NCBI GenBank assembly: GCA_029007315.1
Contig: JAQXHO010000165.1
Location: 1 to 34,278 of the forward strand
Origin: Oscillospiraceae bacterium
Lineage (GTDB): Bacteria > Bacillota > Clostridia > Oscillospirales > Ruminococcaceae
Length of the DNA stretch: 34,278 nt
Direction: 5' to 3'
Shown: positions 1 to 9,174 of the stretch, piece after piece
How the letters are laid out: each line of letters starts with the position of its first letter
How positions within the stretch are numbered: the first letter of the stretch is position 1
The notes under the pieces: model-generated
Told to the model about the DNA's origin: nothing
Database searches by the model: none
What the model saw: only the letters and a program-made list of their open reading frames with translations
Program-made: the position numbers and the translations under genes

Positions 1-973
1 CTGCACCGATAGCGTCAAGCTGTCCTCCGAACCAGCGACCCTTCAAAAGAGGATTACGGTTAACGTCACTTGCACGTCCCTGCTGTTTTACAAGAATTAC
101 ACGCATACCCTTTGCCTTAGCCTTCTGTACCATGTCTGTAATAGTGGCTGTATACTCGTCGGCATTGGAATAATTGGTATCATTTATGCCGATAGAGATA
201 ATGTAAATATCTCCTTCCTTGCCATACTTCAGAATCGGGTCGAACTGACCTGCGTTTACAAATCCCTTTGCGTACTGACCGCTTGCTGCCATGTTGCGTA
301 CCTGCCATTTTGATGTATCAATATACTGGTCAAGTACCTGGCCCCAGCCTGCCTGAACACTTGTAGCCTTCGGATAATAGTTACATACAGTAGAGTCACC
401 GCACATCCATATTGTAGGCGGAAGCTGTGTATCGGCTGATACCCATTCTATGTCAAGTGCGCTCATTGTATGAGGATAGCCTGCCTTGCCGTTGGTTGCC
501 ATAATATTCAGCTGACCGTCGGTTATGGGAATAAGAATGGAATCGTAAGCGTTATTCCCTGTCATGTTTATTATCTGCAAAACATTTTCAGCCACTACTG
601 ATGTTCTGTTAGTATTTCCAAGCGTAACATTCACACGATACAGACCATTCGGGAGATCAACGTTAAATGTGTTTGACCATGCGGTATCTGTAAACTGTAC
701 AGCGTCGCTTAATGCACCGGAGCCGGAGGCTGAAACATTTTTTACGCCTGACGTATTTGCAAAGCCGTAACCCTTCTGGGAATTGTAACCGTCGGAAGCG
801 CTTACCGCAGTGTAACCGGAAGCTGCGCCGTTTCCACCGAAATCAAAATGATAGCTGCTGCCTGCCGCCTGAGCATTCTGAGGCAAAACAATACTACTGT
901 TTACGGCACATGAAACTGCCATTGCAGATGCAATAACTGCACCTGCGGCACGTTTAAAAAATGATATACTCAT
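1..973 (-). CDS. Rhamnogalacturonan acetylesterase, SGNH hydrolase (CE12-like), 3' part missing
   Basis: This is a secreted esterase expected to remove acetyl groups from the rhamnogalacturonan I backbone. About 324 codons are visible and the frame runs open through the left edge, so the C-terminus is missing. The start at 973 gives a signal peptide (MSISFFKRAAG, then a hydrophobic stretch and an AQAAG cleavage region near residue 38). A beta-rich N-terminal module follows (FDFGGNGAASGYTAV), like the galactose-binding module seen in YesT/RhgT-type enzymes. The SGNH nucleophile block is WMCGDSTVCNYYP, and a GIND block lies further on. The catalytic Asp/His block would be beyond the edge. ATG follows the stop of the upstream lyase with no gap, and its ribosome-binding site lies inside the lyase's last codons, so the two are translationally coupled. 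A dockerin may follow off-window; this cannot be seen. Confidence 0.88.
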   Translation of the reverse strand, partial: MSISFFKRAAGAVIASAMAVSCAVNSSIVLPQNAQAAGSSYHFDFGGNGAASGYTAVSASDGYNSQKGYGFANTSGVKNVSASGSGALSDAVQFTDTAWSNTFNVDLPNGLYRVNVTLGNTNRTSVVAENVLQIINMTGNNAYDSILIPITDGQLNIMATNGKAGYPHTMSALDIEWVSADTQLPPTIWMCGDSTVCNYYPKATSVQAGWGQVLDQYIDTSKWQVRNMAASGQYAKGFVNAGQFDPILKYGKEGDIYIISIGINDTNYSNADEYTATITDMVQKAKAKGMRVILVKQQGRASDVNRNPLLKGRWFGGQLDAIGA

Positions 974-3970
974 TTATTTTCCTCCATTTAAGATCTGTAC
1001 AAGCATCTGTTTCATCACACAGAGATCGAAAATACTGATCTTTCCATCGCCTGTAAGCTCTCCTGCTTCCATATCAGTAAGATTTTCAAGGCCGTGGAGA
1101 TATTTCTGAAGCATAACGGTGTCAAGAATACTGAATACTCCGTCTGCATTTACATCGCCAATAATCTTTTTCTCAGTTTCAGCCGGTTCCAGAATGAACT
1201 TCTGACCGTCACCGCCCCAGTAATTCCACTGGCAGATATTAGCTCCGTCATTCTTGCTTATTTCGAAAACATCTGCACATGAAGCACCTTCAGATACAAC
1301 GCTGAGAAGAGCGTATGAACCGTCCCTGTTGCACATAAGGGTAAATTTCTGGGAAACATCGCCGCTTAAAGGTGCAAGACCGATATTAGCGCCGTCCTCG
1401 GCAGAACCATTTTCAACAGTAAGGGCATTGCCCTCTTCATTCTGTATTGTATATGTTCCGTCATCACTGCGTGTAAATGTCCATTTTTCCTGAGCGCTCT
1501 GAACTGCATTTCCGTCCTTTCCTGCAATGAAAAGTCCGCTGTTCAGATTGCGGATAGTATATTCACCGCTTGGAACCATTGGATAAACAGGAGAAATTGT
1601 CCACAGCTGGCAGTCACCTGCCCAGTATTCCCACTGGTTTACGTTGCCGCCGTTTTCCGTTGACCAGTCATATACGTCAAGCGCTCCCTTGCCTTCTGAG
1701 CATTTGGAAACGATTCCGTAATAATTGCCGCTTTCTACTATTTTCCATATCTGATTATCTGCGCCTGTATATGTCTGCAATTCCACATTAACGCCGTTTT
1801 CACCGGAGGCTGTTTCAAGAGCCAAACATTTTCCTTCATCAGAAAGGGATACGATCCTGCACCAGCCACCCTCCAGAGCAATTATTCTCCACTGCTGATT
1901 GCTTCTTCCGTTTGCAGACCACTGCTGAATATTTGTTCCGTCGTCAGTTTTGCCGCCGCTTATATCAAGAAGCTTTCCGCTGTGTTTATTAGTAATAGTA
2001 TAGCTTATTCCGCTTAAAAGCCCGGTATCGCCGATCTTCATGGCAGCACCTGTTCCCGACGCTGTTTCCGGAGCATAAACAAGGCTGCTGTCCGTATTCG
2101 TATAATCAACAAAACCCGGCTCTGTAATTTCACCGTTTACTGCAACACGGGGTCTTTCCGGCAGAGGCTGGTCTGAACCCAGATAAAAACCTGTATGAGG
2201 CGGCTGATTATATGATGTCTGCTCCGCTGAAACCTGCATTCTGTAATGAACGTCGTGCATGAGAGTGGTGATTCTGTAGTTTGTTTCATAGGGTGTACAG
2301 AACACACGCAGAGATTTGTTATCCTCTGTTCTGAGAACAAGCTCTTCACGCCAGTCACCGAAGAGATCTGCTGTAAGGTTCGGCGTAGCCTTTGTGCTGT
2401 TATTTGAAGCACAGCCGCTTGCTGTAAATATTGTATCTATTTTTTTATTTGCATTTATTTTTGTAATGTAGATATTGTCAAGCAGTTCACGTTCAAGATC
2501 GCCGTCCCAGTGGATAAGGAAGTTCTGTGCAGGACGGGAAACGCCTGTTGCCTGACCGTTTCCGTCGTAAACATCACCGGAAGCTGCGCCCCAGAATTCC
2601 GCACCGGGATTTCCTGCATAAATATTGCCGGCACCGCATCTGCCTGTATCCTTGCTGTGGTCATAGTGGAATATCTTCTTGCCTGTTGCAGCGTCAAGCA
2701 GAGATACGCCGTAAGGTACGTGTTCATGACAAACCCAGAGTTCAAGTCCCGGTCTGTCCGGCAGCATATCGCTCAGGTGCATTGCGTCGCCGTGACCCAG
2801 TTCATTGCACCAGAGAACCTGGCCATTGTCATCAATACAGGTTGCACCTAAAACAAGCTCCTGCTTTCCGTCACCGTCAACATCAGCAGGCATACAGTTG
2901 TGATTTCCGTCGCCGTATCCCGGCGCTGATGAATTGTATCCTGTATCATAGCCCCAGCGTTTTACAAGCTTTTTGTTTACCACGTCATAGGCAACTGCAG
3001 TCATTCTTGTATAGTAACCTCTTATTGATACAGCACTCGGCTTTACGCCGTCAAGGTAAACAGCTGAACCTAAGAATCTGTCAACACGGTTTCCGTAATT
3101 ATCGCCCCATGTTGACTTGGAAACCTCACCTCTCGGGTATTCATAATCAACAGTATCCAGAGCCGCACCTGTAGCACCGTCAAAAAGGGTGTAATATTCA
3201 GGTCCTGAAAGAATATATCCGCTTGAATTGCGGTAATCCTTGGAAGCGTTACCTATTACTTTTCCTGTTCCGTCAACTGTTCCGTCGGCAGTTTTACAGG
3301 TCATTTCAGCCTTGCCATCCAGGTCAAAGTCCGCAACTATAAACTGTGTATAATGTGCGCCTGCACGGATATTCTTTCCAAGATCGATTCGCCAGAGCTT
3401 TTCGCCCGAAAGCCTGTAGCAGTCTATATAGACATTTCCTGTATAGCCTGATTTCGAGTTGTCCTGGGAATTTGAAGGATCCCATTTTACAAATATCTCG
3501 TATGTACCGTCACCGTCAACATCTCCGGCCGAACAGTCATTTGGAGAATATGTATAATCGGAACCTGCCGGAGGAACGTCCATAGGGATATCAAAGTAAT
3601 TCTTATCAGATATAATGCTGCAGTTTTCCGAAGAAACGACCTTTCCTCCCGAAACAGTATCAACACGGTACGAAGAGCTGGCATTGCCTTCTTTGTCAAG
3701 GAAGCAGGTTGCCATATCCGCATTGCTTGTGTAAATAAGGTTATTGTCACGGTAAAGCTTAAATACTGCGTTGTCTGCGTCATTTGCAAGGAAGCGCCAG
3801 CTTACCAGCATTCCGCTGCCAGTGTTTATGGCGCTTATTCCTCTGTTCAGTGCTTCAACATTGGAGATCTCTTCAGCCGAAGCAGGAGCATTTGTCACAT
3901 ACGCCGACACTGACGCAGCACCGATCAGAGCAGCAGAGACAAAAGCTGTAATACGTTTGATCCTTTTCAT
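974..3970 (-). CDS. Rhamnogalacturonan lyase PL11 with two RICIN modules and a C-terminal dockerin
   Basis: This 998-residue secreted lyase should cleave rhamnogalacturonan I by beta-elimination, like YesW. The ATG at 3970 (MKRIKRITAF) begins a clean signal peptide. A GTG 14 codons upstream would spoil it and lacks a ribosome-binding site. PL11 spans about residues 35-610, with the N-terminal beta domain (LNRGISAINTGSGMLVSWR) and calcium-binding propeller loops such as DVDGDG. Two ricin-type lectin modules follow (about 654-795 and 800-930), with QxW motifs such as QQW and QLW. A type I dockerin ends the protein (about 936-995) with two calcium loops, DVNADGVFSILD and ELTGDGKISIFD, implying attachment to a cohesin scaffold. 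It is the first gene of an operon with the acetylesterase behind a consensus promoter at 4052-4080. The family is clear; the exact carbohydrate bound by the RICIN modules is not. Confidence 0.95.
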   Translation of the reverse strand: MKRIKRITAFVSAALIGAASVSAYVTNAPASAEEISNVEALNRGISAINTGSGMLVSWRFLANDADNAVFKLYRDNNLIYTSNADMATCFLDKEGNASSSYRVDTVSGGKVVSSENCSIISDKNYFDIPMDVPPAGSDYTYSPNDCSAGDVDGDGTYEIFVKWDPSNSQDNSKSGYTGNVYIDCYRLSGEKLWRIDLGKNIRAGAHYTQFIVADFDLDGKAEMTCKTADGTVDGTGKVIGNASKDYRNSSGYILSGPEYYTLFDGATGAALDTVDYEYPRGEVSKSTWGDNYGNRVDRFLGSAVYLDGVKPSAVSIRGYYTRMTAVAYDVVNKKLVKRWGYDTGYNSSAPGYGDGNHNCMPADVDGDGKQELVLGATCIDDNGQVLWCNELGHGDAMHLSDMLPDRPGLELWVCHEHVPYGVSLLDAATGKKIFHYDHSKDTGRCGAGNIYAGNPGAEFWGAASGDVYDGNGQATGVSRPAQNFLIHWDGDLERELLDNIYITKINANKKIDTIFTASGCASNNSTKATPNLTADLFGDWREELVLRTEDNKSLRVFCTPYETNYRITTLMHDVHYRMQVSAEQTSYNQPPHTGFYLGSDQPLPERPRVAVNGEITEPGFVDYTNTDSSLVYAPETASGTGAAMKIGDTGLLSGISYTITNKHSGKLLDISGGKTDDGTNIQQWSANGRSNQQWRIIALEGGWCRIVSLSDEGKCLALETASGENGVNVELQTYTGADNQIWKIVESGNYYGIVSKCSEGKGALDVYDWSTENGGNVNQWEYWAGDCQLWTISPVYPMVPSGEYTIRNLNSGLFIAGKDGNAVQSAQEKWTFTRSDDGTYTIQNEEGNALTVENGSAEDGANIGLAPLSGDVSQKFTLMCNRDGSYALLSVVSEGASCADVFEISKNDGANICQWNYWGGDGQKFILEPAETEKKIIGDVNADGVFSILDTVMLQKYLHGLENLTDMEAGELTGDGKISIFDLCVMKQMLVQILNGGK

Positions 3971-4051
3971 ATCATTCACCAGCCATTTTAAAATATTTGA
4001 CAGAAAAAACACTTATATTCATACAAAAGTGTATTCCTTCTCTTTATTTTA

Positions 4052-4080
4052 ATTATACAAAAACCTTAATCAATTGTCAA
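4052..4080 (-). promoter_or_regulatory. Sigma-A promoter of the rhamnogalacturonan operon
   Basis: On the minus strand TTGACA (4080-4075) and TATAAT (4057-4052) are both perfect and separated by exactly 17 bp. Transcription should begin near 4045, giving a leader of about 75 nt before the lyase ATG at 3970. Confidence 0.85.
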
Positions 4081-4326
4081 TGATATTTTTAATCATCAAT
4101 ATGACGTTTTACATCATAATTCTATAGAGTAAAGTTCTCCTATTAAAATACTTAATTGATCGGCAATTAACAATAACTTTATCTGCCCTTCATATATTGC
4201 TAAATATAATCACCTATGCAATATAAAAATATCCTGTACAATAAGAGATCATCATTGTATTTAAACCATACAACCTGTTATATCTTAAAAATATCTGAAA
4301 ATTTGTATAACACTTATATATACTTC
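4081..4326. other. AT-rich intergenic stretch between divergent promoters, no gene seen
   Basis: This is the space between the lyase promoter and the histidine kinase promoter. It is strongly AT-rich and has stops in all frames. I see no RNA gene or convincing hairpin, and no operator that I can defend. It is long enough to hold activator sites for either direction. Confidence 0.5.
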
Positions 4327-4356
4327 TTGACTTGAAACACAAAATTGTGTTAAAAT
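4327..4356 (+). promoter_or_regulatory. Promoter of the hybrid histidine kinase with a palindrome in its spacer
   Basis: TTGACT (4327-4332) and TAAAAT (4351-4356) are separated by 18 bp. The spacer holds the inverted repeat AACACAA-AA-TTGTGTT (4336-4351), which touches the first base of the -10. Such a site between -35 and -10 is a typical place for a repressor; that reading is inference. Confidence 0.65.
4336..4351. promoter_or_regulatory. Putative operator, 7-bp perfect inverted repeat
   Basis: AACACAA and TTGTGTT form perfect 7-bp arms around AA. The site fills most of the promoter spacer of the histidine kinase gene. The binding protein is unknown; the loop is too short for this to act well as an RNA hairpin. 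Confidence 0.45.
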
Positions 4357-4439
4357 GATATAAGGTATATTGTAATCAGACAAAGGCTGTTTCTGTGGCA
4401 TTCGCCTTTGTATTATATAAATTAAGGAGAAACGAATTA

Positions 4440-6734
4440 ATGAAAAAGAAAAATCTGAAAGCACTGTATCTGATAGTTTTTCTGTGCCTTGCAGCATTGT
4501 TTATATTTGCTTATACCTATATTCTTCAGACAGCATACTGCAACAATACTATGGAGCTGACAATTCAGCGAAACAAAGTGCGCTCTGACTGTCTGAGAAA
4601 CATCATCGTTCCAGAACTTGCAAAAGAGGATTTTGAAGCAATCAGTTCCAAAGAAGATACTGACTCATACAATTATAAAAAGCTTACAGAATACATAGAC
4701 AATCAGAGCATTATAAAGAATACAAGCTATTTTTACACTGTTAAAAGAACCTCCGGCGGAGAATATGTTTACGTCCACGACGGACATGACATCGAAGATG
4801 AAGATTTCGTATATCCCGGTACTCCGGTGGACAGTAGGTTTGCAGAATATATTGAATCAGCTTTTTCCGGCAATACAGTATATCCGGATAATATAACCGA
4901 AACAGGCCGGGGCAATGTATACACTGCATTTTATCCTGTATTTGAAAACAATGACCAGGATAATAATGTATACGGCGTTCTCTGTATAGAAATCGACATG
5001 GAATCAACCCTGAAGGAAATAGAATCCAATAAAAAAACAACTGACAGAATCGGATTTATTGCAATTATCATTACTTTTATTCTGATAATACTGCTTTACT
5101 TTATCAATCGTTTTATTCATAAAAAGAAAACTCAGCAGGAAAAAAAGATACAGAACCAGACAGAGATAATAAAGGCGCTTGGCAGAGAATATTCCACGAT
5201 CTATCTCATCGACCTGGAAAATGAAAACATGAACCTTGTTGCCACCAACGGAAAATACCGTTCATTACTCAATAACCCGGGCAAAAACTGCGATTACCAT
5301 GAAACCATATCTTCATATGCAGATGAAGCTGTAGTACCGGAAGACAGAAGCAATTTTCTCCACGCAACAAAGCTTTCAAAGGTACGTGAAAAGCTGCAGA
5401 AAGAGCCTATGTATGATTTCAACTACAGACGAAACACAAACGATGTTATTGATTATGCCCAGATCAGATTTATATGGCTTGAAAGCGAGTATACTCCTCA
5501 GACAATCCTTGCAATCAGAAGTGTTGATGAGATCGTTAAAAAGGAAATTATGCAGCAGCAGGAACTTGCCAAGGCTCTTGAAAAAGCAAAGAGCGCTGAA
5601 AAATCAAAATCAATGTTCTTATTTAATATGTCCCATGATATCAGAACTCCCATGAATGCAATTATCGGCTTCAACTACCTTGCCCAGAAGTACATTGACA
5701 ACAAGGAAAAGGCTCTCGACGAGCTGAGAAAAGCCGAGCTGTCCAGCAACCATCTATTAAGCCTCATTAATGAAGTTCTTGACATGGCTCAGATAGAAAG
5801 CGGTAAAATGGAGCTTAATGAGCAGATAATGGATATAAATGAGCATATTGCCACAACTGAAGAAATGTTCAGGAACGAAATGGAGAAAAAAAGTCTTACC
5901 TTCATTGTGAACAACAACATAAAAACAAGACATATCATTGCAGACAGCGTGCGCCTCAAACAGATCGTAACAAATCTCCTCAGTAATTCAATGAAATTCA
6001 CCAAACCCGGCGGAAAAGTTGTATACACCATTTCAGAAAAGCCCTCTGAAAAGGAAGGCTCAATTGTAATTGAAATACGTATTGCTGATACCGGAATAGG
6101 AATGAGCGAAGAATTCCAGAAGAAAATATTCTCTGCATTTGAACGTGAAAGAACATCAACAGACAGCGGCGTACCGGGAACAGGTCTGGGTCTTGCAATT
6201 GCCCGGAGCATTACATCTCTCATGGACGGAACACTTACCTGTTCAAGCGAACTGGGAAAGGGAACTGAATTTGTATTCACTGTCTGCGTAAAGGCTGCCA
6301 ACGCTTTCTCTGAGCGTCTTGCCATAGCACCTGCAGACGCTGAAATTCTCGATTACACAGGCAGACGTGTTCTCCTGGTGGAGGACAATGAGCTTAACTG
6401 CGAAATTGCCGAGGAAATACTCCAGGAATACGGCTTCACAGTGGAAACTGCCGAAGATGGTTTCGTTGCTCTGGAAATGGTCAGAAATTCATCAGAAGGC
6501 TACTATGATCTTATCTTTATGGATATTCAGATGCCTCATATGGACGGATATACAGCCACAAGAGAAATAAGACTGCTTCCGAATGAAAAGCTTGCAAATA
6601 TTCCCATCATTGCAATGACCGCCAACGCCTTTGCAGAGGATAAGAAAAAGGCATTTGAAGCGGGAATGAATGAGCATATTTCCAAGCCGATAGATATGAA
6701 GGAACTCCGCAAGGTATTCAAAAGCTTTCTGTAA
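4440..6734 (+). CDS. Membrane-bound hybrid sensor histidine kinase with receiver domain
   Basis: This 764-residue hybrid kinase senses an extracellular or membrane signal and passes phosphate from His to an internal Asp. The ATG at 4440 follows AAGGAGA at a good distance; 15 further in-frame codons upstream have no ribosome-binding site. Order of parts: TM1 (about 8-29), an extracytoplasmic sensor of about 175 residues, TM2 (about 205-223), a PAS-like region (about 245-365), a dimerisation/phosphoacceptor domain with His399 in NMSHDIRTPMNAI, an ATPase domain (N box NLLSNSMKF, G1 DTGIGM, G2 GTGLGLA), and a C-terminal receiver with acceptor Asp695 in LIFMDIQMP and KP near the end. There is no DNA-binding domain, so an unlinked partner must carry output. 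It is divergent from the pectin operon and 26 nt ahead of the acetyltransferase. The ligand is unknown; a link to pectin products is inference from position. Confidence 0.93.
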   Translation: MKKKNLKALYLIVFLCLAALFIFAYTYILQTAYCNNTMELTIQRNKVRSDCLRNIIVPELAKEDFEAISSKEDTDSYNYKKLTEYIDNQSIIKNTSYFYTVKRTSGGEYVYVHDGHDIEDEDFVYPGTPVDSRFAEYIESAFSGNTVYPDNITETGRGNVYTAFYPVFENNDQDNNVYGVLCIEIDMESTLKEIESNKKTTDRIGFIAIIITFILIILLYFINRFIHKKKTQQEKKIQNQTEIIKALGREYSTIYLIDLENENMNLVATNGKYRSLLNNPGKNCDYHETISSYADEAVVPEDRSNFLHATKLSKVREKLQKEPMYDFNYRRNTNDVIDYAQIRFIWLESEYTPQTILAIRSVDEIVKKEIMQQQELAKALEKAKSAEKSKSMFLFNMSHDIRTPMNAIIGFNYLAQKYIDNKEKALDELRKAELSSNHLLSLINEVLDMAQIESGKMELNEQIMDINEHIATTEEMFRNEMEKKSLTFIVNNNIKTRHIIADSVRLKQIVTNLLSNSMKFTKPGGKVVYTISEKPSEKEGSIVIEIRIADTGIGMSEEFQKKIFSAFERERTSTDSGVPGTGLGLAIARSITSLMDGTLTCSSELGKGTEFVFTVCVKAANAFSERLAIAPADAEILDYTGRRVLLVEDNELNCEIAEEILQEYGFTVETAEDGFVALEMVRNSSEGYYDLIFMDIQMPHMDGYTATREIRLLPNEKLANIPIIAMTANAFAEDKKKAFEAGMNEHISKPIDMKELRKVFKSFL

Positions 6735-6760
6735 ATGATATTAAAGAAAAGGAGATTCAT

Positions 6761-7378
6761 ATGACTGAAAAGGAAAAAATGCTGTCCGGTAAAATTTATG
6801 ACGGAAGCGATAAAGAATTATGCGAACTTCGCATCAAAGCCCATAAGCTATCCGCAAGATACAACAGTACGTCTGAAGACGAGGAGGCTGTGCGCAGTGC
6901 TGTTCTAAAAGAACTGCTGCCCAACTGCGGCAAGGGTACATATCTCCAGGGACCCGTATATTTTGACTACGGAGTATTTACTGTCTTCGGAGAAAACTGC
7001 TATGCCAATTTCAATCTTACAGTTCTGGATACCTGTCCTGTCACTATAGGCGACAATGTTTTCTTCGGACCCAACTGTACCATTGCAACTCCTGTACATC
7101 CTCTCCGGTGGCAGGAAAGAAACATAAAATTCAAGGAAGACGGCACAGCCTATGATGACGAATACGGTAAACCTGTTAAAATCGGCTCAAACTGCTGGAT
7201 CGCCAGCAATGTTGTCATTAACGGCGGTGTTACAATAGGCGAAGGCTGCGTTATAGGTTCAGGAAGCGTTGTTACAAAGGACATTCCGCCAAATTCCTTC
7301 GCTGCCGGCAATCCATGCAGGGTTATTCGTGAAATAACTGAAGAGGATTCGATCAAATATAAAGAAAGTCTTTTTTAA
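6761..7378 (+). CDS. maa: Maltose/galactoside-type O-acetyltransferase (hexapeptide repeat)
   Basis: This 205-residue enzyme transfers acetyl from acetyl-CoA to a sugar or related hydroxyl in the cytoplasm. The N-terminal Mac domain is visible (EKMLSGKIYDGSDKEL, then RYNST). The rest is a left-handed beta-helix of hexapeptide repeats (IGDNVFFGPNCTI, IGSNCWIASNVVINGGVTIG, VIGSGSVVTKDIP). The catalytic His lies in TPVHPL, and AAGNPCRVIR is the usual C-terminal signature. Length matches Maa/LacA/NodL proteins. AAAGGAG precedes the ATG at 6761 and only 26 nt separate it from the kinase stop, so the two are probably cotranscribed. The true acceptor sugar cannot be read from the sequence; the family is often annotated as maltose acetyltransferase without proof. 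Confidence 0.9.
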   Translation: MTEKEKMLSGKIYDGSDKELCELRIKAHKLSARYNSTSEDEEAVRSAVLKELLPNCGKGTYLQGPVYFDYGVFTVFGENCYANFNLTVLDTCPVTIGDNVFFGPNCTIATPVHPLRWQERNIKFKEDGTAYDDEYGKPVKIGSNCWIASNVVINGGVTIGEGCVIGSGSVVTKDIPPNSFAAGNPCRVIREITEEDSIKYKESLF

Positions 7379-7425
7379 GGCAATATCCGGAAGAACGTCA
7401 ATGAAAAGTATTAACTGCCGAATAC

Positions 7426-7454
7426 TTGACTTTTTTGTAACAAAATGATATAAT
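7426..7454 (+). promoter_or_regulatory. Promoter of the acyl-CoA synthetase
   Basis: TTGACT (7426-7431) and TATAAT (7449-7454) are 17 bp apart. Transcription should start near 7461, leaving a leader of about 90 nt in which I see no regulatory structure. Confidence 0.8.
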
Positions 7455-7553
7455 ATTTCATAGAATTTTGTTTATTCATTTAAACTATATTGCAGCACCG
7501 CTGCTTCATTATTATATCAAAGGCTTATAGAGCCTTAGCATTTGGAGGTATTG

Positions 7554-9164
7554 ATGAAAAACAAACCGTATCCGCTGTATTCTCTGCCGCAGATCTCAGA
7601 CCTAAAGGACATGGTGTGCAGGCGCACGGCTGAATCTTCCGATGAAATTGCGTTTTCATTTGCTGCAGGTGCAGGAAAAACTGCCCGAAGAACATTTAAA
7701 GAGTTCAGTGATGACATAAATGCCTTTGGTACATACCTGTTCAGCAAAGGTTATCATAATTCACATATTGCCCTTATCGGCAAAAATTCATATGAATGGC
7801 TTGTTGCCTTCCTCGCTATTGTAAACGGCGGAAACGTTGCTGTTCCCATTGACAAAAATCTTCCTTCGGAGAAAGTTTGCGAGCTTTTAAAACAGAGCGA
7901 CTGCTGTGCTGCCGTTGTTTCAAAAAAAGGAGCAGCTCTTATTACAGAGGCTGAAAATGTAAATTCATTTTCCACCCTTTGCTTCTCAGAATATATTGCA
8001 GAGGGAAAGAAGCTCATTGAAAAGGGAAATCACGAATTCCTGGATTTTGAGGTTTCTCCGGAAAAGCTGGCGGCAATTTTCTTTACGTCAGGCACAACAG
8101 GCGACAGCAAGGGCGTTATGCTGAGCCATAAAAACATGGCGTCAGACATCAATGCTGCCTGCAAGAATTTTATACTCGAAGGAAATACACTTTCAGTACT
8201 TCCCTTTCACCATACTTTCGGTCTTATCACAGCTGTATTCAAGGTTTATCATTACGGCTTTGCAACCCACCTTAACAGCTCTCTGAAAAATCTCCAGGCT
8301 GAACTCCGTGAGGTAAAGCCTCAGACTCTTTTTGTAGTTCCGCTTTTTGTACAGACATTTTATAAGAGCATTTTTAACACGGCTAAAAAGAACGGCAAGG
8401 AAAAGCTTATAAGCCGTGCTTCTAAAATCAGCAATACCCTTCTTAATGTGGGCGTTGATATCAGAGGTATGCTTTTTCAGTCTGTTATGGAAGCCTTCGG
8501 CGGAAATCTCCAGAATATCATCTGCGGCGGCGCTGCACTTGACCCGAAATATGTAAAGGCACTCAGAACATTCGGAATCAACGTTCTCAATGGCTACGGT
8601 ATTACTGAATGTTCTCCGGTTATTTCAGTAAACAGAAATCATTACTGGAGAGACGGCAGTGTAGGACAGATCCTTGAGGGCTGCAGCGTTATGATTGCAG
8701 AGGACGACGAGATACTTGTAAGAGGCGACAATATTATGCTGGGATATTACAAGGACGAAGCTGCTACAAAAGCTGTTCTGAATGACGGCTGGTATGCCAC
8801 AGGCGACCTGGGACGTGTTGACGAGGACGGATTTTTGTATGTAACAGGACGTAAAAAGAATCTCATCATTCTCAGTAACGGTGAAAATGTATCTCCTGAG
8901 GAAATTGAAGAGCAGATTCTCCGGGACGACGCTGTATGTGAAGCAGTTGTATATGAAAATAAGGGTTCACTTGCTGTACAGATATTCCCAAGCGAAGAAT
9001 TTGCCGGAAATCAGGAATATTTTGAGAATCTTATCAAAAACTACAACAAGGATCAGCCTCAGTATAAGCACATTCAGAGAGTTCTTCTTAAAGACGAGGA
9101 ATTTGAAAAGAATTCCACAAAGAAAATACTCAGATTCAAGGTTACTGAGCAGAATCATATATAA
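7554..9164 (+). CDS. AMP-forming acyl-CoA synthetase (long-chain fatty acid ligase family)
   Basis: This 536-residue ANL-superfamily enzyme activates a carboxylate as acyl-AMP and then normally forms acyl-CoA. GGAGG at 7543-7547 places the start at ATG 7554; the upstream in-frame TTG at 7542 would overlap that site. Visible motifs: the ATP-binding loop FFTSGTTGDSKGVMLSH (about 176-192), NGYGITECSP (about 346-355), the hinge-region YATGDLGRVDEDG and GRKKN, and the catalytic-lysine tail STKKILRF near the C-terminus. The general pattern is that of FadD-like bacterial synthetases. It stands alone with its own promoter and terminator, so the pathway is not shown by neighbours. Substrate chain length and whether CoA is the acceptor are unknown. 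Confidence 0.88.
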   Translation: MKNKPYPLYSLPQISDLKDMVCRRTAESSDEIAFSFAAGAGKTARRTFKEFSDDINAFGTYLFSKGYHNSHIALIGKNSYEWLVAFLAIVNGGNVAVPIDKNLPSEKVCELLKQSDCCAAVVSKKGAALITEAENVNSFSTLCFSEYIAEGKKLIEKGNHEFLDFEVSPEKLAAIFFTSGTTGDSKGVMLSHKNMASDINAACKNFILEGNTLSVLPFHHTFGLITAVFKVYHYGFATHLNSSLKNLQAELREVKPQTLFVVPLFVQTFYKSIFNTAKKNGKEKLISRASKISNTLLNVGVDIRGMLFQSVMEAFGGNLQNIICGGAALDPKYVKALRTFGINVLNGYGITECSPVISVNRNHYWRDGSVGQILEGCSVMIAEDDEILVRGDNIMLGYYKDEAATKAVLNDGWYATGDLGRVDEDGFLYVTGRKKNLIILSNGENVSPEEIEEQILRDDAVCEAVVYENKGSLAVQIFPSEEFAGNQEYFENLIKNYNKDQPQYKHIQRVLLKDEEFEKNSTKKILRFKVTEQNHI

Positions 9165-9174
9165 AAAGGAATTT

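Noticed and set aside
2527-3174. Long open frame on the plus strand inside the lyase gene
   Set aside because: It lies wholly opposite a well-supported PL11 coding region, and has no start signal or recognisable domain.
5789-6325. 178-codon open frame opposite the histidine kinase
   Set aside because: It is antisense to the conserved kinase core and is explained by codon bias.
7379-7425. Terminator after the O-acetyltransferase gene
   Set aside because: No stable hairpin with a T tract was found before the next promoter.
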